Shown here: one piece after another, positions 8,804 to 19,752 of the stretch
Layout: each line of letters opens with the position of its first letter
Numbering within the stretch: the first letter of the stretch is position 1
From: Myxococcales bacterium
Lineage (GTDB): Bacteria; Myxococcota_A; Polyangia; Polyangiales; Polyangiaceae
Assembly (NCBI GenBank): GCA_021847645.1
Contig: JAJZQG010000002.1
Coordinates: 1-64,000, forward strand
Direction of reading: 5' to 3'
Length of the DNA: 64,000 nucleotides
Made by a program: the position numbers and the translations under genes
Notes under the pieces: model-generated
The model's input: only the letters and a program-made list of their open reading frames with translations
What the model was told of the DNA's origin: nothing
The model's database searches: none

Positions 8804-10115
8804 ACCGCGATCCCGGCGGCCGCGCGGAACGGGCAACCGCGCGACGGCTCCCCTCATGAGGCTGACCATCACTTCGCTCGCCAAGGGCGGCGAGGGCGTC
8901 GCTCGCGCGGACATCGACGGGCGTGGGCGCGTGGTGCTCGTGGCGCGGACCGCGCCCGGTGACGTGGTCGACGCGGTGGTTTCGAGGACCGGGCAGGCGC
9001 TGCGAGGCGAAGTGGCGACGATCGTCGTGCCGTCGCCGGACCGGATCACGCCGCCGTGCCCGCACGCCGAACGATGCGGTGGGTGCGATCTGATGCACCT
9101 GACCATCGACGCACAACGTGCAGCTCGCGCCCGGATCGTGCGCGAGTTGATCGGCGTGCCGGACGAGGTCGCGTGGCGCCAGCACGATGCCCCGCAAGTA
9201 CTGCAGTACCGCACCAGGATGCGCCTGGCGGTCGAAGCGCGGCACGGACGAACGGTGGTGGGCTTCCGTAGGGCGCGCAGCCACGACATCGTGCAGGTGG
9301 ACCGGTGCGTGGTCTGTTCCGAGGTAATCGACGAGGCGCGCGTACGCATGGCGCCGTGGCTCTCGAGCTGCACCGGGCGGGGCGAGATCGGCATTTCGTT
9401 GGGCGCGGCGCGGCGCCCGGCCATCCACCTGGCCTGGGACGGCCAACTGTCGCCGTCGGTCTTCTCCGAAGCAGAGGCGCGGGTACGGCAAGGCGAGTGG
9501 GCAGGTGTGCAGGTCGCGCTGGCGGGTGCCACGCAACCGGCGGTCATAGGCGATCCGCGCAGCGTGACGACTGCCATGGACGGCGCGACGCTGGTCGCGC
9601 CGGCCGGGGGCTTCACGCAGGCGTACGACGCGATGAACCTGCGTCTGGCGAAGCAGGTCGTGCAGAGCGCCGCGTGCGCGGGCCGCAAGACGCTGGAGCT
9701 GTTTGCAGGATCGGGTAACTTCACCGTGGGCCTGGCAGCCCAGACCGATGCGCTCGAGACCGTGGAGAGCGAGCCTGCGGCCGCAGAGGCGTCGCGCAGC
9801 AACCTGACAGCGCGCGGGCTTGTCGCGCGCGTGCGATGCGGCGACGCGGACGGGTTCGAGGTGCGCGACGACGTGCGCGTGGTGGTATTGGATCCTCCGA
9901 GGAGCGGGGCGCCCGGCGCGTCCGCGCGCATCGCTGCGAGTCGGACGAGGAGGGTGGTGATGGTGTCGTGCGATCCGGCGACGCTTGGCCGCGACCTTCG
10001 CACGCTGACCGAGCGCGGTCCTTTCTCGGTGGCTTCGGTCGACCTGTTCGAGATGTTCCCGCACACGAGCCACGTGGAGACGCTCGTGGTGCTCGACAGG
10101 GCCAGGAAAGGTTGA
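8793..10115 (+). CDS. 23S rRNA (uracil-5-)-methyltransferase, RumA/TrmA family
   Basis: A SAM-dependent m5U methyltransferase of the RumA (RlmD)/TrmA family. It has an N-terminal TRAM domain (starting MRLTITSLAKGGEGVAR), a Cys cluster HAERCGGCDL plus a later CVVCSE that fits the [4Fe-4S] site of RumA, the SAM motif ELFAGSGNFTVGL, DPPRSG, and the nucleophilic Cys in SCDPATLGRD. Length is 440 aa from GTG 8793; the in-frame ATG at 8856 gives 419 aa, starts right at the TRAM domain and is an equally good start. The exact target U cannot be assigned from sequence. It is followed by a small Cys gene and tilS. Confidence 0.88.
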   Translation: MTTEPRSRRPRGTGNRATAPLMRLTITSLAKGGEGVARADIDGRGRVVLVARTAPGDVVDAVVSRTGQALRGEVATIVVPSPDRITPPCPHAERCGGCDLMHLTIDAQRAARARIVRELIGVPDEVAWRQHDAPQVLQYRTRMRLAVEARHGRTVVGFRRARSHDIVQVDRCVVCSEVIDEARVRMAPWLSSCTGRGEIGISLGAARRPAIHLAWDGQLSPSVFSEAEARVRQGEWAGVQVALAGATQPAVIGDPRSVTTAMDGATLVAPAGGFTQAYDAMNLRLAKQVVQSAACAGRKTLELFAGSGNFTVGLAAQTDALETVESEPAAAEASRSNLTARGLVARVRCGDADGFEVRDDVRVVVLDPPRSGAPGASARIAASRTRRVVMVSCDPATLGRDLRTLTERGPFSVASVDLFEMFPHTSHVETLVVLDRARKG

Positions 10116-10122
10116 GCCGTCG

Positions 10123-10317
10123 ATGATCACACGGGTGGACGAGCGGCTGCGGCGCGAGGCGCGAGACTTCTCGCTGCGGTTCAGCTGCGAGAGCTGTGCG
10201 GCGTTCGACGCGGAGCGCGGTTGCTGCGCGCACGGGTACCCGAACGGCGAGCATCTCGGCGTGCAGCTGGCCACGGCGCAGACGGTCGTGTTCTGCAAGG
10301 AGTTCGAGCTGGCATGA
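10123..10317 (+). CDS. Small cysteine-rich protein, hypothetical
   Basis: A 64-aa protein with five Cys: C-x2-C (SCESC), a CC pair (ERGCCAHGYPNGEH) and a late Cys in FCKEFELA. This spacing looks like a metal- or Fe-S-binding mini-protein, but I do not recognise the family. It starts 7 bp after the methyltransferase and its stop overlaps tilS (ATGA), so it is embedded in a translationally coupled run, which supports it being real. There is no signal peptide. Confidence 0.7.
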   Translation: MITRVDERLRREARDFSLRFSCESCAAFDAERGCCAHGYPNGEHLGVQLATAQTVVFCKEFELA

Positions 10318-11219
10318 GCGAGGCTCGCGGCAGCCACCCGCCGACCCTGCTGACGTTGGTGGCACGAGAGCTACGCGCGATCGGCGTGCCGTCGCGCGGC
10401 CAGCGCGTGTTGGTGGGCGTCTCGGGCGGTCCGGACTCGCAGGCGCTGCTTCATGTCATGGCCCGTCTGGGCGATCGGATGGGCTTTGGACTCGAGGCGT
10501 GCGGGTTGGACCACGGGTTGCGCGAGAGCGCGCCGGACGAGCTGGCGCTGGCCGAGGCGCTGGCGGCCTCGTTGGGGATCGCCTACCGCTCGGCGCGCCT
10601 GTCGCTGCAAGCAGGCGCGAACCTGATGGCGAGGGCGAGGGAGGCTCGGTATGCCGCGCTTCATAACGCAGCGCACCAAACCGGCGCGTCCTGGATTGCG
10701 GTGGGGCACCACGCGGACGACCGGGCGGAGACGGTGTTGATGCGGCTGCTTCGGGGAACCGGTCCTGGTGGTCTGGCGGTCTTCGGTGCCCGCCAGGGAA
10801 TCTTGCTACGCCCGATGATCCGGGCGCGACGGTCGGACGTGCTGCGCCATCTAGAACGGCATGGAATCGCGTTCGCGCAGGACCCGACCAACCAGGATCG
10901 CAGGTACCTGCGAGCGGCCGTGCGACACGAGGTCCTTCCCGTGCTCGAGCGCTACTCGCCGCGGATTGTCCAGCACCTGTGCGATCTGGCGGACGACGTG
11001 GAGGCTTTGGGCCTGCCGCGGGGACAACCGGGGTTGGGGCGCGTCCATCTGCGGAGCCTGGCGAAAGCAGCAGCCGGGGGCGACGCGGCGGCGCGAGTGG
11101 CTCTGCCGGGCGGCGCGGTGGCCCGTCTCGATCTCCGCTCCGGACGTGTTCTTGTGGAACCTTCTGGTCCGCCGCGGCTCCCACGAACCGACAAACCCGA
11201 GAAGCCCGATGGCCGCTGA
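10314..11219 (+). CDS. tilS: tRNA(Ile)-lysidine synthase
   Basis: TilS modifies C34 of the CAU-anticodon tRNA-Ile to lysidine using ATP and lysine, changing its decoding to AUA; it is essential in most bacteria. The 301-aa protein has the PP-loop motif VSGGPDSQALL, the DHGLRE strand, HHADDRAETVLMRLLRGTG and the DPTNxDxRYLRAAVRHEVLP segment. It is about 130 aa shorter than the E. coli enzyme and close to the short Aquifex-type form, so the C-terminal substrate-binding domain appears reduced. The start overlaps the preceding stop. ftsH lies 75 bp downstream, a common tilS-ftsH order. Confidence 0.92.
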   Translation: MSEARGSHPPTLLTLVARELRAIGVPSRGQRVLVGVSGGPDSQALLHVMARLGDRMGFGLEACGLDHGLRESAPDELALAEALAASLGIAYRSARLSLQAGANLMARAREARYAALHNAAHQTGASWIAVGHHADDRAETVLMRLLRGTGPGGLAVFGARQGILLRPMIRARRSDVLRHLERHGIAFAQDPTNQDRRYLRAAVRHEVLPVLERYSPRIVQHLCDLADDVEALGLPRGQPGLGRVHLRSLAKAAAGGDAAARVALPGGAVARLDLRSGRVLVEPSGPPRLPRTDKPEKPDGR

Positions 11220-11243
11220 AGGTCGACGTATTACATTCTTGGT

Positions 11244-11258
11244 GGCAGACTCTCTGCC
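11244..11258 (+). promoter_or_regulatory. Short hairpin in the tilS-ftsH gap
   Basis: GGCAGA-CTC-TCTGCC is a perfect 6-bp stem, 36 nt before the ftsH GTG. It may act in the ftsH leader or as a weak attenuator; no T-run follows. It could be chance. Confidence 0.2.
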
Positions 11259-11294
11259 GCAGCAGCGCACGATGACAACTCGCTCGAGGCACCC

Positions 11295-13232
<1,938 letters not shown>

Positions 13233-13236
13233 GCAC

Positions 13237-13854
13237 GTGCGGTCGGGCCTTGCACGGGTCGTCCGCCTCTTGCCTCCCGCGGTCTGCGGGCTCGCCCTGT
13301 CCCTGACCACTTCGTCTCCCTCTTCGATCGACCCTCCGGCGCCGCGCTGGTCCCCTCCCCTCGCCGTCCGCAAGACCCCGGACTCGTCGCTGCCGTCCGA
13401 TCCGGCCGCGCCGATGACGACGTTGGGCAGCCTCGTGTCGCTGCACTTCGACGAGATCGAACCCTTGTCGGACGACGAGCCGTCGCCCGAGGCGTTCGCG
13501 GCCATCACACGCGACCGAGTGACCGGCCAGCAAACGCAGATGGCCCCCGAGCTGCTCACGCTCGTTCGGGCCATTGCCGCGGGTCGGGCCCCGGCTCGTG
13601 TCGAGATCATTTCGGGCTATCGGAGCTGGAAGCTCAACGAGATGCTTCGCAAGAAGGAGCACCATGTTGCCGAGCATTCCCAGCACTCGCTGGGACATGC
13701 GATGGACTTCCGATTCGAGGGGCTGTCGTCCAAGGACCTGGCGCACCGCATCGAGAAGGCCGGGTGGAACGGCGGCCTTGCCTTCTATCCCGGGGATACG
13801 GACCGATTCGTTCACGCGGACGTGGGGCCCAAGCGGCGGTGGCGAGGGCGCTAG
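13237..13854 (+). CDS. YcbK-like (DUF882 / M15-type) exported peptidase
   Basis: A 205-aa protein with an N-terminal hydrophobic signal and a C-terminal DUF882/YcbK-like domain of the peptidase M15 fold. The metal site is recognisable: SGYRSWK, HSQHSLGHAMDF (the His and Asp zinc ligands) and RFVHADVGP (third His ligand). Family members are periplasmic enzymes or enzyme-like proteins acting on peptidoglycan; the precise bond is not known. GTG start, 4 bp behind ftsH, so it is probably co-transcribed with it. Confidence 0.8.
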   Translation: MRSGLARVVRLLPPAVCGLALSLTTSSPSSIDPPAPRWSPPLAVRKTPDSSLPSDPAAPMTTLGSLVSLHFDEIEPLSDDEPSPEAFAAITRDRVTGQQTQMAPELLTLVRAIAAGRAPARVEIISGYRSWKLNEMLRKKEHHVAEHSQHSLGHAMDFRFEGLSSKDLAHRIEKAGWNGGLAFYPGDTDRFVHADVGPKRRWRGR

Positions 13855-13953
13855 ACTGTCGCGCCGGCTGAGCCCTGTCACCACAATGTCGAAGGGGAGC
13901 CGCGCTCTGGCGCCAATACGAACCCGCCCCGGGGCGTTGTATCCTGTATGTTC

Positions 13954-15189
13954 ATGCGGCTCGCACTGGTGCTTTTCGTGGCTGCGGCCTGCGCCGGATG
14001 CCACGATAACGACCGACTCAGGCCGACCAACGTCTTTGCGACATCGAGCGTTCCGCCGCCGGTAGCGTTTGCCGCGAGCAGCACGGCGCCTGGGACTATC
14101 GCGGCTGCACCCGCCGCCTCGAGCCGCAACGCCGTGGTCGATTCGGGTCCGGCACATCTGATGACCGACGCCGAGCTCGGCGCGCTGGTGTCGTCGGTTT
14201 CCGAAGCGACGGGCGAGTTCCCGAGCGACAACTTCGTGTCGAACGAGACGACTCTGATGGACGTGGCTCCGGTGCTGACACGCGACGCGTTACGAGGCAG
14301 GGCGTACGTGGGAGTGGGCCCGGAGCAGAACCTGACCTACGCGCGCTCGATGCACGCGACGATCGCCTATGTGGTGGATATCCGCCGGCAGAACATGCTC
14401 GAGCTGATGGCCATGCGCGCGTCCATGGAGGCGTCCGAGACGCGTGCCGCGTTCTTCTCGCGTTGGACCAGCAGGCGGGATGTCTCGGACAAGCTATCCG
14501 ACTCGAAGCGGGCGAGCGTGGAGGACATTGCGCGGGCGATCGACGCGGCGCCCGTGGATCCGGCGGTCGCCGCATCCCTTCGACACGCGACGCGCTCGCT
14601 GATGTCGAGGCTGGGAATCCAGGAGCAACCGGGCGACGACCGCGGGATCGACGCGGTCCTGGCGGCGTTCGCTGCCACGGGAATGAACCTGGCGTATTCG
14701 ATGAAGGGCAGCGGACGAAGGTATCCGGCCCTTCGCGAGGTGCTGTCGCTCGTCGGGCCTGGCGACGAAGGAAGCTTTGCCAAGACCGAGGAGTCCTATG
14801 CGGAAGTGCGCCGGATGATGACGCAGAACCGCATCGTGCCCGTGGTGGGCGACTTCGCGGGCACCAAGGCCTTGCGGGGCGTGGCGCAGGACATGAGTCG
14901 TCGCGGGCTGGTTCTGGGCGTGTTCTACGTGTCCAACGTGGAGCAGTACCTGTTCGAGGACGGCACCTACGGCCGGTTCGTGAGCAACGTGGAGGCGCTG
15001 CCCAAGGACGATGAGAGCGTGTTCGTGCGGGTCTGGTTCGACCAAGGTCGCGCCCACCCCAAGCAGCGCAAGGGACAGCGCACGGCGACCCTCGCGATGT
15101 CCATCAGTCACTTTCTGCGGCGCTGCAGGGCGAGCCCCTACCGGAGCTTCTGGGAGGTGGCGACGGATGACGCGGCGATGGTGCGGTGA
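13954..15189 (+). CDS. LIC_10091-like lipoprotein
   Basis: A 411-aa putative lipoprotein (lipobox FVAAACAGC near residues 9-17). The rest resembles the conserved hypothetical family named after Leptospira LIC_10091: EFPSDNFVSNETTLMDVAP early, GVGPEQNLTYA, IRRQNMLELMAM in the middle, and FYVSNVEQYLF with VRVWFD late in the protein. Some annotations compare the fold to SAM-dependent methyltransferases, but no function is established. ATG 13948 is an alternative start. I prefer 13954 because a TATCCT hexamer ends at 13945, 8 nt upstream, suggesting a leaderless start there. Confidence 0.72.
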   Translation: MRLALVLFVAAACAGCHDNDRLRPTNVFATSSVPPPVAFAASSTAPGTIAAAPAASSRNAVVDSGPAHLMTDAELGALVSSVSEATGEFPSDNFVSNETTLMDVAPVLTRDALRGRAYVGVGPEQNLTYARSMHATIAYVVDIRRQNMLELMAMRASMEASETRAAFFSRWTSRRDVSDKLSDSKRASVEDIARAIDAAPVDPAVAASLRHATRSLMSRLGIQEQPGDDRGIDAVLAAFAATGMNLAYSMKGSGRRYPALREVLSLVGPGDEGSFAKTEESYAEVRRMMTQNRIVPVVGDFAGTKALRGVAQDMSRRGLVLGVFYVSNVEQYLFEDGTYGRFVSNVEALPKDDESVFVRVWFDQGRAHPKQRKGQRTATLAMSISHFLRRCRASPYRSFWEVATDDAAMVR

Positions 15190-15252
15190 GCCGGTGCGCT
15201 CGCGTGTTTTGGGTGACCTTGACCTCGGGGAGACGGGCACCAGATTCGAAGC

Positions 15253-15684
15253 ATGACACAGCGGGCGAGCAGCAGCGGGGCAGCCGGTCGCACATGGCGT
15301 GTCGCCGTAGGCGGGATGACGGCGCTGCTGGTGGCGGCAGGCATGACGGGGTGCATGGCCAGTGCATCCGGAGTGACGATCGGGTCGAACGTGGGGAAGC
15401 CAGGCCAGCTGGTGGACCTGGAGAAGCTGGGAACGCCGCCGCCCGCTGTTGCGATGTGCCAGGAGGGCGAACCTGGTTGCATCGAAACCGGGTGGGGGCC
15501 TGGCTGGGACATGGAGCGAGGACGAGAGGGCGTGAGTTGGAGGCGGGTGTCGGCCAGGCGCTGCGAGACGCCGCGCGGCAGCGCAATGGCCATGCGCGTG
15601 GGGCCGGCCATCGAGCGTCCTTGCGTGCGCCTGTGGGACGATGGTTGCGGCACCGCGCCACCGTTCGGCGACTGCGAGCGCTAG
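15253..15684 (+). CDS. Putative small lipoprotein, hypothetical
   Basis: A 143-aa protein with a long hydrophobic signal and lipobox (LVAAGMTGC, Cys near residue 34) followed by a short Gly/Pro-rich domain with six Cys that could form disulfides. I do not recognise the family. It is convergent with the Cys-rich lipoprotein gene, with only 21 bp between the stops. It could in principle be non-coding, but the lipobox and the Cys pattern favour a real gene. Confidence 0.55.
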   Translation: MTQRASSSGAAGRTWRVAVGGMTALLVAAGMTGCMASASGVTIGSNVGKPGQLVDLEKLGTPPPAVAMCQEGEPGCIETGWGPGWDMERGREGVSWRRVSARRCETPRGSAMAMRVGPAIERPCVRLWDDGCGTAPPFGDCER

Positions 15685-15705
15685 GCAAGGACGTGCTGTT
15701 GGCGG

Positions 15706-17646
15706 TCAGTTGCTGACGTGCAGTACGTACGGCAGGCAGGTCGTGCTCGGCCCGGTGGCGTACACGTGGATATAGACCGTGGTGAACGCTGAAGCCTGCT
15801 TGGCGGGATCGATGGCGGCGTTGGCACCGCACGTAGCGGTGTAGGTGAATTCCCAAGTGATGGTGCCTACGGAGGTGCCGCCCTCGGAGCATGCGATGGC
15901 GGCTCCGGCGCAATCCGTGGTCACGTCGATGCGAATCGTTCCCGTGCCGCTCTGGTCCTCGAGCTCCACCTTGGGCTGGTAGCAGGTATTGGGCGAGCCG
16001 AACGTGACTACGTACCAGTCTTCGTCCCCGGTGGGAACGAGGTTGCCGGACTGCGTGGTCGCGGTGCCGGGAGCGAGCGTTCCCGGAGCGATGGTGGTCG
16101 CGCTACCGCACGCGTTCGGGATGCCGTCGTCCGTACACTCGCAGCCGTCGGCGTACGAGCCGTTCATGTCATACGTATTGGCCGCGCACGCCGCGATCGT
16201 GCACGCGCTGTTGGTGCAGGTCTCGTCGGCCACGTTGGGCGGCTGCGGATTGGCGCAGTTCGTCGCGCAGGTACCGCAGTGGTCGAGCGAGCTGGTGAGG
16301 TCGGTCTCGCATCCGTCGGCCACGCTGGAGTTGCAGTCGCCCCAGCCCGGGTTGCAGGCAACGCCGCAGTTGCCACCGGCACAGTCCGGCGTTCCGTTGG
16401 CGGCCTCGCAGACCGTCGAACAGGATCCGCAGTGCTTCGGGTCGTTGGTCGTGTCGGTCTCGCAGCCGTTGGCAGCCGCACCGTCGCAGTTGGCGAAGCC
16501 GTTGTGGCAGGGCCCGAGCACGCAGCTGCCTCCGGTGCACAGGGCGTCTGCGTTGTCATACGCGCAGCTCTTGCCGCAGATCCCGCAGTTGTTCAGGTTC
16601 GTGCGGATATCGGTTTCGCAGCCGTTGACCACGTCGCCGTCGCAGTCCGCCCAGCCGACCTGGCACTTGACGATGGAGCACTTGCCGGCGGAGCAGGAGG
16701 AAGTGGCGTTGGGCGCGGAGCACGTGCACCCGCACTGGCCCGGCGTGCCGCCGCCGCCACAGGATTCGCCGTCGGGACACGAGCCGCAGCTGACCGTGCC
16801 GCCGCAGCCGTTGTCAGCCGAGCCGCAGGAGATGCCGAGCTGGGAGCAGGTCTTGGGCGTGCAACCGCACTGGTTGGGCTTACCGGCGCCGCCGCACACG
16901 TTGCTGCCGGAGCATGAGCCACAATTCAGCGCCGCGCTGCACCCGTCGGAAACGAATCCGCACGAGGCGCCCACCTGTGCGCACGTCTTCGCGGCGCAGG
17001 TTCCCGTACCGCACGTGTTGGCCGTGCCGCCTCCACCGCAGGTCTGCCCCGCGGCACACGAGCCGCAGTCCACCTTGCCGTCGCATCCATCCGGGACGCT
17101 GCCGCACGAGGCGCCGAGCTGGGCGCAGGTCTTGGGCACGCAGCCGCACTGGTTGGGCTTGGCGTTGACTCCACAGCTGTACGGTGCCGCGCACTGACCG
17201 CAGTCGATGGCCTCGGAACACGTGTCGGACACGTATCCGCAAGAAGCCCCGAGCGACACGCAACTCTTGGGCGTGCACTGGTTGCTGCCGCACTTGTTGG
17301 TGCCGCCGCCGCCGCACTGCTGGCCGGTGGGGCAACTGCCGCACGCGAGCTTGCCTCCGCAGCCATCGGGCGCCGAACCGCACGTCGCGCCCAACTGCAC
17401 GCACGTCTTGGGCACGCAAGCCGCGTCGGCAGCGTCCGCACTCCCATCCTTCCCGCCGCCGTCGGTGGACGAGGCGGAGCCGTCCTGGTTCCCATATGCA
17501 GGGGGGCCTGCGTTCTGGTCCCCGCTCGCGCTGCAGCCCACGACCACTACCGCAGCGGCAAGGGACGTCAAAGGCACCAACAGCCGTAACGACGACAGGC
17601 CAGCGCGCGGGCCACCCGGCGCAAACATCGCAAGCAATGCGCTCAT
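15706..17646 (-). CDS. Cys-rich repeat lipoprotein with PPC-like C-terminal domain
   Basis: A 646-aa exported lipoprotein (signal then VVVVGCSAS, Cys38). After a Ser/Gly/Asp-rich linker come five Cys repeats of the type CxPKTCxQLGxxCGxxxDGC, then three repeats of a second type built on DCDxxxxNGCET..NCGxCxxxC, and a beta-sandwich end resembling pre-peptidase C-terminal (PPC) domains (DEDWYVVTFG). Such proteins are expanded in myxobacteria and are probably cell-surface; the role is unknown. The in-frame ATG at 17676 would give a poorer signal. A TATGCT hexamer 6 nt upstream of ATG 17646 supports this start. Confidence 0.82.
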   Translation of the reverse strand: MSALLAMFAPGGPRAGLSSLRLLVPLTSLAAAVVVVGCSASGDQNAGPPAYGNQDGSASSTDGGGKDGSADAADAACVPKTCVQLGATCGSAPDGCGGKLACGSCPTGQQCGGGGTNKCGSNQCTPKSCVSLGASCGYVSDTCSEAIDCGQCAAPYSCGVNAKPNQCGCVPKTCAQLGASCGSVPDGCDGKVDCGSCAAGQTCGGGGTANTCGTGTCAAKTCAQVGASCGFVSDGCSAALNCGSCSGSNVCGGAGKPNQCGCTPKTCSQLGISCGSADNGCGGTVSCGSCPDGESCGGGGTPGQCGCTCSAPNATSSCSAGKCSIVKCQVGWADCDGDVVNGCETDIRTNLNNCGICGKSCAYDNADALCTGGSCVLGPCHNGFANCDGAAANGCETDTTNDPKHCGSCSTVCEAANGTPDCAGGNCGVACNPGWGDCNSSVADGCETDLTSSLDHCGTCATNCANPQPPNVADETCTNSACTIAACAANTYDMNGSYADGCECTDDGIPNACGSATTIAPGTLAPGTATTQSGNLVPTGDEDWYVVTFGSPNTCYQPKVELEDQSGTGTIRIDVTTDCAGAAIACSEGGTSVGTITWEFTYTATCGANAAIDPAKQASAFTTVYIHVYATGPSTTCLPYVLHVSN

Positions 17647-17960
17647 GATGGCAGCATAGCAGCCTTGCCATGCCATGGACCAGCAACGTGGCTGGCGGCC
17701 GACGAGGATTGACGCAACCTCGAGAATGGGCCGGGCCTTGGATTCCGCGACGCGCGCAGTCCTTCGTCCGTGACGCTCCCGGGCCCCCGGACGCCCAGCG
17801 ACTCGACAACAGGCACGCTGGAGTGCGCGGTGATTTGGTCAAGCCCGGTGTCCAACGACCTGCCGCGGGTCAGTCGACGACGCCGGCGTCCGTTCTGGCG
17901 CATGCGCAGGTGCCGGCCGTGGTATCGTCGCCGGATGTCGCGCTCGGGCGGTGATCCAGC
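17647..17960. other. Divergent intergenic region
   Basis: 314 bp between two divergent genes. On the minus strand TATGCT (17658-17653) is the -10 candidate for the Cys-rich lipoprotein. No convincing promoter for the plus-strand gene, no repeat and no small gene were found. Confidence 0.5.
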
Positions 17961-19742
17961 GTGAAGTTCGCGCCATCCGCAGCCGCAATGCTTCGATGGG
18001 GCCTGCTGGCGTCGACAGCAGTCACTTATCTGGCAACGGCATGCCCCACGGTGCTGGGCGGAGACAACGGCGAGTTCTCTACACTGCTGCACGACGGTGG
18101 TGTGGCTCACCCGCCCGGGTATCCCGCCTACACGCTGTGGCTTCGGCTGTTCGGGCTGATACCGACGTTCTCCCCGGCACACGGTGCGGCGATGGCAACG
18201 GCGCTGCTCGGGGTCGCCGCCGTCATGATGCTGCGGCAGGCGTGTATCGAAACCGGAGCGTCCGAGCTTGCAGCCACGGTGGCGGCCGGTGTCTTCGCGT
18301 TCTCGCCCCTGGCGTGGGACCTGGCGACCCACGCGGAGGTGTTCGCTCTCAATGCCTTGCTGGCAGCGGCGATCATGACGTTGGCGAGCCCTCGGTCCTC
18401 GCTGTCGGCCGAGCGCCGGGCCCCGCTGCTGGCCGCCGTCGCCGGGCTCGGCCTGGCCAACCACCACTCGATCGTCCTGATGATCGGCACGGGCGCGGTC
18501 GGTTTCGTGATCGCGGTCCTTTCGACGTCGCACCGGCTGCGGACCCTGGCCGTCTCCCTCGCCGCGCTAGCGCTGGGACTCACCCCGTACGCGTACACGT
18601 ACTTGCAGGGAGCTGTGCACGACGGCCGTTGGGTGTGGGGTGAGACGTCGACGTTGCCGGGTCTGCTGCACCACGTGATGCGTGCCGACTACGGAACGAC
18701 GCGACTGGCGCTTGCGGACCAGCCCACGCAGCCTCTCGCGCAGCTCTCGTTCTTGGGGATCCATCTTCTGGAAGCGTCGCTGTTCGTGCTCGCGCCGGTG
18801 GTCCTGCTCGGCCTCGTCGTCGCGCTTCGTCCGCCGCGCGACGGCGCGCGAGCGGCCTGGTGGGTGCGCGCATCGATCGCGCTGTCGTTCGTCCTCAGCG
18901 GGCCCTTGTTCGTATCGCTCTTCAACATCGCACCGACGGGGACAGGACGACACGTGGTCGAGCGGTTCCACCTGCTGCCGTGGGCTTGCTTGGTTCCGTT
19001 CCTGGCCGTCGGCATGGATGCGTTGCTCGCGCGGTTGCCCGCACGCACGTCGGTCCGACACGGGGCCGGCCTGCTCGGTGTGGTCGCGGCCTTCGCGTTG
19101 CACCTGCCACAGCAGCGGCAGTCCGCCAGCCCGGTCGTGGAGGACTATCTGCGCAACACCCTCGCAGCGGCCCCGCCCCATGCGGTGATTCTCGGCAGCG
19201 GCGACATGGAGCTGTTCGGCTTCCTGTACGCCGACCGCGCCCTCGGCCTGCGGCCCGACGTCACGTTCCTCGATCCGGTCATGATGCTCTATCCCTGGTA
19301 CCATCGCCGTCTGAGCGCGCAGCTCGCCGTGGACCTGGTGCATCCGGTGGGCAAGTCGCTACCGCTCGGCGCGTTGATCCGGCAGCTGATGAGCAGCGGG
19401 CACCCCGTGTTGCTGGCCGCGGAGCTCGACTCGCGTGCGCTCGGGGCGTTTACCATCTACCCGCTGGGGCCGTTGCTCGTGGTGGAGCCGGGCGATCGGC
19501 AGCCGCCCTCCCCCGCCGAGCTCGAGGCACGCAACTTGCGAATCGCCGCCGGCTACCAGGTGCACGGTGGATTCTCCACGGATCCGAACAGCTGGGAGGC
19601 CAGCGCGCAGCGTGCCTACGCGCGCCCGTGGCGGGAGCTGGCCCGCACGTGGATGGCTGCGGGCATGTCCGTGGACGCGGAGCGCGACCGCCAACGAGCC
19701 GCGTTGTTCCTGCCCTGGCGCCACGGCTCGAACCGCGATTGA
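17961..19742 (+). CDS. DUF2723-type polytopic membrane protein (GT-C-like)
   Basis: A 593-aa integral membrane protein with about ten hydrophobic segments in the first 400 residues and a soluble C-terminal third. The N-terminal loop GGDNGEFSTLLHDGGVAHPP is the DUF2723 signature, where acidic residues resemble the catalytic Asp of GT-C glycosyltransferases. The family is compared with protein O-mannosyltransferases, so transfer of a lipid-linked sugar at the periplasmic face is a reasonable guess. The C-terminal domain contains ILGSGDMELFGFLYADRALGLRPDVTFLD split across strands. GTG start; no neighbour points to a pathway. Confidence 0.75.
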   Translation: MKFAPSAAAMLRWGLLASTAVTYLATACPTVLGGDNGEFSTLLHDGGVAHPPGYPAYTLWLRLFGLIPTFSPAHGAAMATALLGVAAVMMLRQACIETGASELAATVAAGVFAFSPLAWDLATHAEVFALNALLAAAIMTLASPRSSLSAERRAPLLAAVAGLGLANHHSIVLMIGTGAVGFVIAVLSTSHRLRTLAVSLAALALGLTPYAYTYLQGAVHDGRWVWGETSTLPGLLHHVMRADYGTTRLALADQPTQPLAQLSFLGIHLLEASLFVLAPVVLLGLVVALRPPRDGARAAWWVRASIALSFVLSGPLFVSLFNIAPTGTGRHVVERFHLLPWACLVPFLAVGMDALLARLPARTSVRHGAGLLGVVAAFALHLPQQRQSASPVVEDYLRNTLAAAPPHAVILGSGDMELFGFLYADRALGLRPDVTFLDPVMMLYPWYHRRLSAQLAVDLVHPVGKSLPLGALIRQLMSSGHPVLLAAELDSRALGAFTIYPLGPLLVVEPGDRQPPSPAELEARNLRIAAGYQVHGGFSTDPNSWEASAQRAYARPWRELARTWMAAGMSVDAERDRQRAALFLPWRHGSNRD

Positions 19743-19752
19743 CCCGGGATGC

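Noticed and set aside
15989-17197. A 402-codon plus-strand frame opposite the Cys-rich lipoprotein gene
   Set aside because: Its Pro/His/Gln-rich translation is the antisense image of the Cys repeats; the minus-strand reading gives a lipoprotein with a known repeat type.
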